A stretch of 64,000 nt of DNA from Brachybacterium massiliense (GTDB lineage: Bacteria > Actinomycetota > Actinomycetes > Actinomycetales > Dermabacteraceae): positions 1,054,001-1,118,000 of the forward strand of contig NZ_FXXB01000008.1 of NCBI RefSeq assembly GCF_900184245.1, written 5' to 3'. The position numbers and the translations under genes are program-made. The notes beneath the pieces are model-generated. The model was not told the DNA's origin. It did no database searches and saw only the letters and a program-made list of their open reading frames with translations. Shown here one piece after another: positions 26,359-34,910 of the stretch; position 1 is the stretch's first letter; each line of letters begins with the position of its first letter.

Positions 26359-27537
26359 TCATCGCGCTTGGCGTGGTGCGGGGTCGTCGTCATCCGGCAC
26401 GAGGAGGGACCGGGAGCCGGACACCTCCGCGACGCTGCGCCGGATCCGCTCGATGAATATATCCTCGGCGAACTGAAGGGCGTGTTCGCGCACTTGCTGG
26501 CGGTCCCAGACCTGCCGCGCGGAGCGCTCGACGGCGCCGCGGACATCCTCCGCTGCTGGCCGTTCGAAGAAGAGGCCGTTGACCCCTTCCGTGACAGAGT
26601 CGAGGTAGCCGCCGCGCCGCAGCGCAAGCGTGGGGACTCCGTGCGCCCCGGCTTCGAGGGGAGTGAGTCCGAAGTCCTCGTGGCTGGCCGCGACGAGTGC
26701 GGCAGCATTGCCGTAGGCCCATCGCATCTGCGCGTCGTCGATCCCCTCGACCAGTCGCACGTTCGCGGGGGCCAGCGCCCGCAGCCGGGCGCCCTCGGGG
26801 CCGCGACCCACGACCAGGAGGCGGCGCTCCGGCATCTGCCGGAAAGCCTCGATCACGACGTCGACGTGCTTGTACGGTTGGAGCCGAGAGACGACCAGAT
26901 GGTGGCCGCCCTCGGCGCCGCTATCCCCCGCCCATCCGGCGAGCTCGGGGATCGGGCGCTGCTCCCCCTCGGCTGTGGCCGCGCTGAAGGGCGGGAAGAT
27001 CGTGGGCGCATCGATGCCGTAGACCGTGCGGATCCTCTCCCGCACGACCGAGGAGTTCGCGTGGTAGCGGTGCGCCTGCAGCGCAGCGCGGCGGTCCCAG
27101 CGCCGCAGCAGCGGGCCAAGCGCCCGGAGCGCGATCCTGCGCGGGTCGAACGCACGGGTGCCGTGCAGGTAGTCCTCCGCCAGGTAGAGCCAGCGTGCGG
27201 GTGAGTGGCAGTAGATGACTCTATACCCTGCGCTCGGGAAGGCGTGGGCCCACCCGGAGGAGCTCGCGATGACCACGTCCGCGTCGATCCGCATCCGCGA
27301 GGCGGCGGGCGCAAGGATCGGCAGCGCGAGGCGCGGGTCCCGCCGCAGCATGCCGATGGCGTTCAGGGCGCTGGTACGGATGGTCAGGGCTCGGAACTCG
27401 GGGTATGTCTGCTCCGGCTCGTAGAAGAGCGTATGGATCTCGGCGTCGGGGAACGCTCGACTCAGGGAGAGGACGACACGCTCGGCGCCTCCGCGCTGGG
27501 TCAGGTAGTCGTGAGCGATCGCGATGCGCAGCGACAA
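26359..27537 (-). CDS. Glycosyltransferase, GT4 type
   Basis: A 392-residue GT-B enzyme with a GT4 C-terminal domain: VVSRLQPYKHVDVVIEAF, VVGRGPEGARLR and ASHEDFGLTPLEAGAHGVP (nucleotide-sugar binding Glu). The N-terminus LRIAIAHDYLTQRGGAERV has the usual glycine-rich acceptor loop. I start at TTG 27537, because GAGGAG lies exactly 5 bases before it while GTG 27543 would overlap that site. A -10-like TATGCT with TTGATC 15 bases upstream lies at 27605-27631. It probably adds a sugar to the lipid-linked repeat unit soon after priming. Confidence 0.88.
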   Translation of the reverse strand: MSLRIAIAHDYLTQRGGAERVVLSLSRAFPDAEIHTLFYEPEQTYPEFRALTIRTSALNAIGMLRRDPRLALPILAPAASRMRIDADVVIASSSGWAHAFPSAGYRVIYCHSPARWLYLAEDYLHGTRAFDPRRIALRALGPLLRRWDRRAALQAHRYHANSSVVRERIRTVYGIDAPTIFPPFSAATAEGEQRPIPELAGWAGDSGAEGGHHLVVSRLQPYKHVDVVIEAFRQMPERRLLVVGRGPEGARLRALAPANVRLVEGIDDAQMRWAYGNAAALVAASHEDFGLTPLEAGAHGVPTLALRRGGYLDSVTEGVNGLFFERPAAEDVRGAVERSARQVWDRQQVREHALQFAEDIFIERIRRSVAEVSGSRSLLVPDDDDPAPRQAR

Positions 27538-27966
27538 GGGCACTCCTCGGGCAGGGACGGACTGACGCTGTCCGGTGGGCGGGCACGCGTGGAGATCTGA
27601 GCTGAGCATAGGCGAGAAACCAGTCGATCAACCACCGTAGTTCACAATAGGTTCATGCAGGTGAGAATATGTACTGAACAGCTGCCATCGCGACATTCCA
27701 GACATTTGGGCATCATAGCCTATTGACAAGCAGAGTGAAATATGAACACTCGGGCCATCTCGGTGACGGGCACAGTTCACCGGCGAGTGCGCCACACCCA
27801 GAACAGACGTCGCACCGCCTCTAGGACAGGTGTCTCGAGAGTCGAGGCGTCGGTTAGGATCCGGCTGACGAGAACATCGTCGACCGCCCCTCGGCATCCT
27901 GGCGCTCGTCCGTCGCCCTCGACGAGGCCTCTGTACGCCGGGCCGACCGAATCTCGAGGACGCCAC
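27538..27966. other. Divergent intergenic region within the polysaccharide locus
   Basis: This 429-base gap between two divergent glycosyltransferase genes is AT-richer than its surroundings at 27600-27760, which suggests promoters in both directions. Minus strand: TTGATC, 15 bases, TATGCT (27631-27605). Plus strand: TAGGAT at 27855-27860 without a clear -35. I see no gene. Confidence 0.45.
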
Positions 27967-29031
27967 ATGATCTCCAGCGTGCTGCTCCTGACTGAATCGC
28001 TCAACTCGAACTCTCTGGGCCGCACCTACTGCGTCTGGCGCCTCGCCACCGCTGCGGGCTGGGAGGTCGAGGTCGTCTCTGTGGAGGGCGGCGAGGTCTG
28101 GGCACCCCTGACAGGCACGGACTTCGCCGCGGCCTGCCGCGCCTCGACGCCCGCGCGACTTGCCGAGGAGCTCACCCGCCGCGCGCCCGATCTGCTCATC
28201 GCGTGCAAGCCGCTGCCGAGTTCCCTTGGCGTCGCCGAGACGCTCTCCGTACAGCTGGGCATCCCGCTGATGGTGGACATCGACGACCCGGACCTCGAAT
28301 ACCGACTCTCGCTCGGTCAGCCCGCGAAAATGCTGGCCAAGGCCGCGCTGCACCCGCGACGCGCTGCGGAGTACGCGCGGTTGCGCCGCCTGTCCAAGCG
28401 CACCCCGGCTCTCGTGAGCAACCCGTGGCTCGAATCGATCTACGGGGGAACGATCATGCCGCATGTCCGGGACGACACCGGCCCCGGGGCCGCACATACG
28501 AGCTCCGAGCCCGTGATCGGGTTCATCGGCTCGAACAAGCCGCACAAGGGCGTCCCTGAGCTGCGCGAGGCGGTGGCCCGCCTCGCCCCCCAGGGCTTCA
28601 CGCTCGCTGTCACCGACGATCCCCCGGAGGACGCCGCCCCGTGGGAGGACTGGACGGGGACCACCACGTTCGCCGAGGGTCAGAAGCTCGTGCGGAGCGT
28701 GGACATCGTGGTGATCCCCAGCCGTGATATACCGATGGCGCGCGGCCAGCTGCCGGCGAAGCTCATGGACGCGATGCTCGCGGGCCGAGCGGTGGTCGCG
28801 ACCGAGCTTCCCCCGCTCCCATGGGGGCTGGCCGGGACGGGACGGACCATCCCCGACTCCTCGGTAGACGCCCTCGAACGCGCCCTGAGCGAGCTCGCCG
28901 ATCCGCGGCTGCGCCAGCATCTCGGGGACGCCGCGCGAGAGCACGCCCTGGCCTCCTACACCGTCTCCTCGAACCTCAAGAAGTTCACCGCCGCCTGTAC
29001 GGCGGCCGTCACGAACGGAGGTGCCCTGTGA
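27967..29031 (+). CDS. Glycosyltransferase family protein (GT4-like)
   Basis: A 354-residue predicted glycosyltransferase. The C-terminal part resembles GT4 enzymes: VIGFIGSNKPHKGVPELREA, DIVVIPSRDIPMARGQLPAKLMDAMLAGRAVVA (nucleotide-sugar site). The N-terminal domain is diverged, with LLLTESLNSNSLGRTYCVWRL. ATG 27967 follows GAGGA, while an open frame back to 27742 looks non-coding. First of three coupled genes (GTGA overlaps) that end in a flippase, so it likely builds the exported oligosaccharide. Confidence 0.8.
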   Translation: MISSVLLLTESLNSNSLGRTYCVWRLATAAGWEVEVVSVEGGEVWAPLTGTDFAAACRASTPARLAEELTRRAPDLLIACKPLPSSLGVAETLSVQLGIPLMVDIDDPDLEYRLSLGQPAKMLAKAALHPRRAAEYARLRRLSKRTPALVSNPWLESIYGGTIMPHVRDDTGPGAAHTSSEPVIGFIGSNKPHKGVPELREAVARLAPQGFTLAVTDDPPEDAAPWEDWTGTTTFAEGQKLVRSVDIVVIPSRDIPMARGQLPAKLMDAMLAGRAVVATELPPLPWGLAGTGRTIPDSSVDALERALSELADPRLRQHLGDAAREHALASYTVSSNLKKFTAACTAAVTNGGAL

Positions 29032-30314
29032 CCTCTGCCCTGCATCGGATCGAACGGCTGATCCAGCGCACCCGCCACGCGCGGGACGAGCGCATCCGTG
29101 CCCGCTTCGCCCAGGCGGTGGAGGCTCCAGGTGCGGAGGCGTACCACGCGTTGCTTCCGCACTCGCTCTGCTTCGCCTCCCTCGAGCCCACCGCTGCCGC
29201 CTCAGCCGCAGTGCGCATCGTGCTGCCCGAGCTGAGCGAGGGTGCGATCTTCGCCGGTATCCGCACCGCGCTCGAGGTCGCCTCGGGCCTGGCTCGACGA
29301 CTGGGCCTTCCGCTGAGCGTGCTCGTGCTGCGCGGGGCGCCGCGCGGGGAGTCCGCGCAGCGCCTGATCTCGTGGCTGCGGGCCGAGCTGCCGGAGGCCG
29401 CGGGCGTGGAGCTGTCGATCGAGCCCGTCGAGTGGGCGATCAGCCGCCGGGTGAGCTCCGAGGACCTCTGGATCGCGACCCACTGGACCACCGCGCATCC
29501 CCTCGATGTCGCCTGCCGCCTGGGCGTGCTCGCGCCGCAGCGTGTGCTCTACCTGGTCCAGGACTACGAGCCCGGCTTCACCGCCTGGTCGAGTGAGTCC
29601 GCGATCGCTCAGGCCACCTACCACGCCGGTTTCGAGCTCCTGGTCAACTCCGTGCCGGTCCAGCGCCATCTCTCCACAGCCGACGGGATCTTCGTCCCGC
29701 AGAAGCGAGTGTTCCGACCTCAGCTGGACCTCGTGCGCCTCGCGCAGGGCCGCGCCGAGCGGGAGACGCGCACCCGCGCCGGACGCACCGTCGAGGTCCT
29801 CTTCTACGCCCGTCCGAACAAGCCGCGCAATCTCTTCCAGATCGGGCTCGCGGCACTCGAGCTCGCCTCCGCACGCGCGGCGGACGAGGGGATCGCGTTC
29901 ATCGTCTCCTCCGCTGGGGACGAGCATCCCATCCCCGTGCAGGGCCGGCTCTCCTCGATGCGCGTGCTCGGCAAGCTCGCGTGGGACGAGTACTTCGCCC
30001 AGCTGTCCCGCAGCGATGTGGTGCTGTCCCTGCAGATGAGCCCTCATCCCTCGCATCCCCCGCTCGACGCGGTGCTGAGCGGGGCGCACGCCGTGACCAA
30101 CGAGCTCGGCACCGCGCGCGACGGGCTCCACCCCGCGCTGCACGCCGTCGCCCCCGACCCGGTGGCACTGGCCGAGGCGATCCTCGCCGCAGCGCGTGAC
30201 GCCGTCGCCGGTTCCGCGGCCGCCGATGATCCGCGCGACCTCCTGCCCGCGCTCGGCGGTGAGCTCACAGAGGTCCTCGACACTCTCGCTGCAGAGATCG
30301 GGACGCCTTCGTGA
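29028..30314 (+). CDS. Glycosyltransferase, WsaF-like
   Basis: A 428-residue protein. The block VLYLVQDYEPGFTAWSS is characteristic of WsaF-type rhamnosyltransferases, and VEVLFYARPNKPRNLFQIG is the GT-B linker region. GTG 29028 overlaps the previous stop and follows GGAGG by 6 bases. The dTDP-rhamnose genes elsewhere in the locus fit a rhamnosyl transfer, though donor specificity is an inference. A GTGA overlap couples it to the flippase gene. Confidence 0.78.
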   Translation: MTSALHRIERLIQRTRHARDERIRARFAQAVEAPGAEAYHALLPHSLCFASLEPTAAASAAVRIVLPELSEGAIFAGIRTALEVASGLARRLGLPLSVLVLRGAPRGESAQRLISWLRAELPEAAGVELSIEPVEWAISRRVSSEDLWIATHWTTAHPLDVACRLGVLAPQRVLYLVQDYEPGFTAWSSESAIAQATYHAGFELLVNSVPVQRHLSTADGIFVPQKRVFRPQLDLVRLAQGRAERETRTRAGRTVEVLFYARPNKPRNLFQIGLAALELASARAADEGIAFIVSSAGDEHPIPVQGRLSSMRVLGKLAWDEYFAQLSRSDVVLSLQMSPHPSHPPLDAVLSGAHAVTNELGTARDGLHPALHAVAPDPVALAEAILAAARDAVAGSAAADDPRDLLPALGGELTEVLDTLAAEIGTPS

Positions 30315-31528
30315 GGACCCCCCGGGACCTGCTGCGGAACTCATGGTCACTGCTGCTGTTCCTGGTGATCCCAGGGCTCGGCGCCGTCACCCCGCTGCTG
30401 GTCTATCCGTCGATCACCTCGCAGTTCGGAGCGGACGGTTTTGCCGCTGTCGCGATCGGACTCTCCGTGGGAATGACTGTCAGCGCGATCTGCGAACTGG
30501 GCTGGGGGGTGCTCGGACCCCAACGCATCGCCCGCGAACGGCCGGAGCTGCACCTGCCGCTCGTGCGCTCCTCACTCGCGACCAAGACCCTGGCCCTCGT
30601 GCTCGGCGCCCCGATCGCGGTGCTCGTGGCCTGGTACACGGTGGAGATCCATCATCTGGCGGCAGCGCTCACAGCGCTCGGCGCTTCGCTCACGGCGCTG
30701 AACCCTGCGTGGTACCTCATAGGGCTGAACCGGCCGCTGTGGATCCTGTACTCGGACACGCTGCCGAAGATCCTCCTGAACCTGGCCGTGGCCGGGTCGC
30801 TGCTGGCGGGCGCCCCGCTGCTGGTCTACGGCGCCTCCACGATCCTGAGCTCCGTGATCCCGCTCGCGCTACTCTCTTTGCTCTCCCGCGCCTCGCTGGT
30901 GCCGCGTGGGCAGGAGGTGCGGGAGGGATTTCGGGTGATCGCGCAGCAGGGCCCGCTCACCATCGGCCGTGCGGTCTCGGTGGCATACACCTCGCTGCCG
31001 GTCACGATCACCGGGGTCCTCATGCCTGGCGCTGCCGCGCTGTTCGCCGGCACCGACCGCATCATGCGGATGGGACTCACGGTCCTCGCGGGCGTGCCCA
31101 GCCGCCTCCAGAGCTACATAGGCGTCGAGGACAAGGTCCTGCGCGATCAGCGGGTCACGCGTGTGCTCGCGATCAACCTCGGGCTCGGGGTGATCGCGGC
31201 GGGTGTCTTCATCGCGGCGCTCGGCCCCGCGATGAGCATCTTCTACACCGGGACGATCGACGCCCAGCTCCCACTGACCCTGGTGATGGGCGCCGTGGTG
31301 CTCGCTGTGTGCGTCTCCCGCGGCTACGGTTTGTGTCTGGTCGCGCGCGGGCTCGCCAATCGCACCGTGTTCGTCACCGGCTCTGCAGCGCTGACCGGCT
31401 GCTCACTCCTGTTCCTGCTGGTCCCCCAGCACGGCGCGGTGGGCGCGGCGATCGCGGTGCTCAGCGCCGAAGTGGTGGGCATCGTGGTGCAGATGCTCTT
31501 CGTGCACCGCGCCGGCGCACATCGCTGA
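30311..31528 (+). CDS. Polysaccharide flippase (Wzx/MATE-like membrane protein)
   Basis: A 405-residue integral membrane protein with about 12 hydrophobic segments from residue 13 (LLLFLVIPGLGAVTPLLVYP) to the end, the pattern of polysaccharide_synt family exporters of the MOP superfamily. It would flip undecaprenyl-linked repeat units outward for polymerisation by the Wzy-like protein at 36143-37711. GTG 30311 overlaps the upstream stop. It converges with the glycosyltransferase gene ending at 31626. Confidence 0.85.
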   Translation: MRTPRDLLRNSWSLLLFLVIPGLGAVTPLLVYPSITSQFGADGFAAVAIGLSVGMTVSAICELGWGVLGPQRIARERPELHLPLVRSSLATKTLALVLGAPIAVLVAWYTVEIHHLAAALTALGASLTALNPAWYLIGLNRPLWILYSDTLPKILLNLAVAGSLLAGAPLLVYGASTILSSVIPLALLSLLSRASLVPRGQEVREGFRVIAQQGPLTIGRAVSVAYTSLPVTITGVLMPGAAALFAGTDRIMRMGLTVLAGVPSRLQSYIGVEDKVLRDQRVTRVLAINLGLGVIAAGVFIAALGPAMSIFYTGTIDAQLPLTLVMGAVVLAVCVSRGYGLCLVARGLANRTVFVTGSAALTGCSLLFLLVPQHGAVGAAIAVLSAEVVGIVVQMLFVHRAGAHR

Positions 31529-31625
31529 GGGGAGCGATCGCCGTTGGACCGGCCGTGTCTCAGCACGTCAGAGTGTCCACGCAGCCGGGCGGTGCGCCCC
31601 GCCCTCCTCCGTTCTCCGGCCGGGC

Positions 31626-32792
31626 TCAGCGCGTGCGCGCGGTGAGCTCCGCGACCATTCCCCGAGCGATCGTCCCCCAGTCGTGGCGGCGCGAGCGCTC
31701 GAGCGCTCGACGCGACTGCTTCGCGTACTCTGCCTCATCTGCGAAGGCGGCGACGAGCCTCTGGGCGATCTGCTCTGGAGCGATCTCGGGAAGGACCGCC
31801 CCGAAGCTGCCGTCCTCGACGAGATGAGGAAGCTCCCCGGTGGAGCTGACCAGGCACGGCAGCCCGTAGGAGAGCGCCTCGGGGATCACGAGCCCGTAGG
31901 ACTCGCGGTGAGCGGGCAGTGCGAGCATCGAGGCGCTCGCATAGAGATCGCTCAGCGTCGCCTTGTCCTGGACCAGTCCGTGCCGTGCGACCCACGGCTC
32001 GTCCCCGGGAACCTCCGCCTCCGCCGGGCCCACCACCCGCAGGGACAGCCCCTCGACGCTCTCGCGGGCGAGCCTCACGCCCTCGATCAGCTCGGGCAGA
32101 CCCTTGCGCACGGGATCCTTGCCCACGAAGAGCACGGTGCGCTCCGCGAAGCGTTGCGCGAGGAAGTCTTCACTGAGCTCGCCGATCCCGGGCAGGGTGG
32201 TCCCCGCGCCGACGATCACGACGTCCTCGGGCGCGACCCCGTAGTTCTGGACCAGATCGTCCCTGCCGGCGTGAGAGGCGCTGAACATCACCGCGGCCCG
32301 GCGGTAGAACTCGCCCTCGACAGCGACCTCCTGCTGGAACTGGCGGTCGCTCAGCGTCCAGCTCGGATCGTACCCGCGCACCATGTTCACCGTCGCGTCG
32401 ATGAATGAGGCGTAGGGGGTCCCGATCGGCGTGTACCAGGTACGCACATGCAGGAGCGCTTCGAGGTCGCCAGCGGCGCGGGCGAGCGTGTCCCGTCGAC
32501 GCGAGCGGGCACGGGCGATGAGCCGACCGTGCAGGTATTGGCGTTCCCAGGCCTGCCGGCCCGGGCGCAGGCTCACCGCCTTGATCCCGAGCCGCTCAAT
32601 CCGATGGGGGCGAGTGCTGATCTCCGTCACCTCCGCCTGGTGGACCTGCTGCATGCCGCGACGCAGGGAGAAGGGGACCCCCGAATGAATCATCGGGTCG
32701 TGGCAGTCCCCGTAGGTGACGTACCCCAGCCGGAGCGGGTCCTGGGCCGTCTCGGCGGGAGCGCGGAGCGCCGGCGGAACCGGATCGGTCAT
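31626..32792 (-). CDS. Glycosyltransferase, GT4 type
   Basis: A 388-residue enzyme. The C-terminal GT4 half has VLFVGKDPVRKGLPELIEGV, LRVVGPAEAEV and LALPAHRESYGLVIPEALSYG, with the catalytic-site Glu pair. The N-terminal half has YVTYGDCHDPMIHSGVPFS. ATG 32792 shares a base with the previous stop (TGATG). A much longer open frame upstream to 33704 is only a shadow of the GT9 gene. It is the last gene of a nine-gene coupled or closely spaced run beginning at 41180. Confidence 0.85.
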   Translation of the reverse strand: MTDPVPPALRAPAETAQDPLRLGYVTYGDCHDPMIHSGVPFSLRRGMQQVHQAEVTEISTRPHRIERLGIKAVSLRPGRQAWERQYLHGRLIARARSRRRDTLARAAGDLEALLHVRTWYTPIGTPYASFIDATVNMVRGYDPSWTLSDRQFQQEVAVEGEFYRRAAVMFSASHAGRDDLVQNYGVAPEDVVIVGAGTTLPGIGELSEDFLAQRFAERTVLFVGKDPVRKGLPELIEGVRLARESVEGLSLRVVGPAEAEVPGDEPWVARHGLVQDKATLSDLYASASMLALPAHRESYGLVIPEALSYGLPCLVSSTGELPHLVEDGSFGAVLPEIAPEQIAQRLVAAFADEAEYAKQSRRALERSRRHDWGTIARGMVAELTARTR

Positions 32793-34012
32793 CACTGCGG
32801 TGCCTCCTCGGCATCGATCAGGTCCAGGGCACCGGCGAGCACCGTCGATGCCGGGATCGCGGCGATGAGCGCGGTTCGGCGCGCATCGTCCAGCTCGGCG
32901 AATGACTGCTCCATGCGGCCCGGACGGATGATCACGGAGCCGCCGGCCGAGCGTACACCGAAGCGGTCCGGGCTGTTGGGGTGGTTCGGATCGTCCCCCT
33001 CGGGGAACACCGATACGACGGCGGTGGGCACGCCCAGCGCCGCCGCGATGTGCGCCGGGCCGCTGTCGCAACCGATCATGAGGTCGGCGCCGTCGAGCAG
33101 ATCCGGCAGATCCCTGAGGGGGCTCCTGCCCGCCTCGCTGCGGACGCGCTCCGGGTCGATGGCCACGAGGGGAGGGTGAACCGCGGCGTCCTCCGGTCCG
33201 CCGATCAGCACGACGTCGAGGGCGGTGCGGTCCAGCAGCAGGTGGATCAGCTCCGCCCAACGCTCCCGGGGCCAGCGCCGGAAAGCGTCGTGCGCACCGG
33301 TGTGCAGGGCCACGAAGCCTGCCAGCGAGCGGTGCTGCGGCATCCCCAGCAGATCCCGCACGGCGCGAGCATCCCGGGGCATCCGTAGCCCGATCGTCTC
33401 TCCCAGGAGTGCCAGGCGCTCGGCCTCGTGGGCGTGCCCTCGCACGTCCTCGGCGCGCAGGGCGATCGCGGCCCGGTCGCGCTGCTCCTTGCGGGTGGCC
33501 TGGGGCTGGAGCATGGGGTCGTGACCGGCGATCGTTGCGCCGGTGCCCACGGCGTAGGCGAGGCAGTTCTGCCCCCGGTCGGTGTCCCAGCGCGGGAGCA
33601 CCACCAGGTCGGTGCCCCCGGCACGGCGCCGTCCCGCACGGCGCGTGCGGAGCTGGCCGAGGGCAGAGATCGCGAGGACCTTCCCCGCACCGCCGTGGGG
33701 CCACGGCGTGTGGTGGCTGGCCCAGACCTCCTCGGAGACCACCTCGATGCCACGCAGGCGCGCCAGCAGTCCGCGGTGCGCCGGCGGTGCGACGAGCCGC
33801 ACGGTGCCGATCCGCTCGTCGTGCGCGAGCGCGCTGAGCAGCGGGAAGGTGAGGATCCAGTCCCCGATCCCGTCGAACCGCACCACATCGACCCGCAGGG
33901 GCCCTCCGTGCTGTTCGACGAGTTCTGTGAGGGTCACGGGCGTTTCCGCCGCGCCGCGATGCATCCGCAGGCGGGCGGTGTCGATCAGCGCGAGCCGTCG
34001 ATCATCGAGCAC
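32792..34012 (-). CDS. Glycosyltransferase family 9 (heptosyltransferase-like)
   Basis: A 406-residue GT-B enzyme of the ADP-heptose:LPS heptosyltransferase family. RFDGIGDWILTFPLLSAL is the N-terminal glycine motif, VALHTGAHDAFRRWPRERWAEL resembles the acceptor/donor loop, and LMIGCDSGPAHIAAALGVPTA is the family's most typical block. GTG 34012 follows GAGGAGG by 6 bases and overlaps the end of the heptose kinase gene. Gene order (heptose isomerase/nucleotidyltransferase, kinase, GT9) strongly suggests that it transfers a heptose into the surface polymer. Confidence 0.88.
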   Translation of the reverse strand: MLDDRRLALIDTARLRMHRGAAETPVTLTELVEQHGGPLRVDVVRFDGIGDWILTFPLLSALAHDERIGTVRLVAPPAHRGLLARLRGIEVVSEEVWASHHTPWPHGGAGKVLAISALGQLRTRRAGRRRAGGTDLVVLPRWDTDRGQNCLAYAVGTGATIAGHDPMLQPQATRKEQRDRAAIALRAEDVRGHAHEAERLALLGETIGLRMPRDARAVRDLLGMPQHRSLAGFVALHTGAHDAFRRWPRERWAELIHLLLDRTALDVVLIGGPEDAAVHPPLVAIDPERVRSEAGRSPLRDLPDLLDGADLMIGCDSGPAHIAAALGVPTAVVSVFPEGDDPNHPNSPDRFGVRSAGGSVIIRPGRMEQSFAELDDARRTALIAAIPASTVLAGALDLIDAEEAPQ

Positions 34013-34910
34013 CCTCGACCTCCTCGCGGGAGACTGCGTAGGTGCCGCTGCGACTCACAGCGATTGCCGCGGCGCGGGTCGCCCAGCGCGCCGCTTCGAC
34101 GATCTCCGCACCGTCGGCGAGAGCGACGGCAAGGGCGGCTGTGACCGTGTCCCCCGCACCGGTGACGTCCGCGACCTCGATCACATCGGAGGCGATGCGG
34201 GTCTGACGGCCGCTCGCCTCGTGGATCAGCATCCCCTCGGGGCCGAGCGTCACGATCACGTTCCCTCGCGTCGCCTCGGAGAGTGCGCGGGCGGCGGCAG
34301 AGGGGTCCGTGTGCCCGGTTGAATCACGTGCTTCGCCGTGGTTGGGAGTCACGGCACTCGCGCCCTCGAAGCGCGAGAAGTCGCGGCACTTGGAGTCCAC
34401 CACCACGGGGATGCCCGCTTCCCGTGCGGTGCGGATCGATTCGCGGGCCACCTCGGCGGAGACAGCGGCCTTCTGGTAGTCGGAGACGACGGCGCAGCGC
34501 GCCCCGGCGATGCTCTCGCGGAAGGCAGTGATGAGCTCGGCGTGGTCCGTCGGTCCCACCTCGTCGCTCTCGTGATCCAGGCGCATGATCTGGTGGCTGC
34601 CGGCCTGAAAACGGTTCTTGAGCACCGTGGGATAGACGGCGGATCCCACGCAGCGATCCAGGACCCCGGAATCGCGCATCAGCCGGCGGCACGCGTCCCC
34701 GGCGGGATCCTGACCGAGCAGCCCCACGAGAGATACCTCGGCACCCAGGAGACCCGCCATGTTCATGGCGGTGTTCGCCGCCCCTCCGAGCACTTCGGTG
34801 GTGGTGGGGTTCAGGAGCACTGGGACGGGCGCCTCGGGACTCAGCCGGTTGGCGGCTCCGCGGCTGAACACGTCGAGCATGATGTCCCCGACCACGACAC
34901 CCACGCTCAT
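34002..34910 (-). CDS. PfkB family kinase, heptose-7-phosphate kinase-like (RfaE1 domain)
   Basis: A 302-residue ribokinase-fold enzyme like the kinase half of HldE, which makes D-glycero-beta-D-manno-heptose 1,7-bisphosphate. It has VVVGDIMLDVFSRGAANRLSPEAPVPVL, which matches the typical RfaE1 start, GGAANTAMNMAGLLGAEV, PNHGEA, and the catalytic VTGAGDTVTAALAVAL near residues 248-263. ATG 34910 overlaps the stop of the isomerase/nucleotidyltransferase gene. In Gram-negative bacteria kinase and nucleotidyltransferase are often one protein (HldE); here the nucleotidyltransferase is fused to the isomerase instead. Confidence 0.88.
   Translation of the reverse strand: MSVGVVVGDIMLDVFSRGAANRLSPEAPVPVLLNPTTTEVLGGAANTAMNMAGLLGAEVSLVGLLGQDPAGDACRRLMRDSGVLDRCVGSAVYPTVLKNRFQAGSHQIMRLDHESDEVGPTDHAELITAFRESIAGARCAVVSDYQKAAVSAEVARESIRTAREAGIPVVVDSKCRDFSRFEGASAVTPNHGEARDSTGHTDPSAAARALSEATRGNVIVTLGPEGMLIHEASGRQTRIASDVIEVADVTGAGDTVTAALAVALADGAEIVEAARWATRAAAIAVSRSGTYAVSREEVEGAR

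Noticed and set aside
32793-33704. A 300-residue N-terminal extension of the GT4 gene at 31626.
   Set aside because: The extension is Pro/Arg/Ala-rich and overlaps the well-supported GT9 gene on the same strand in another frame.
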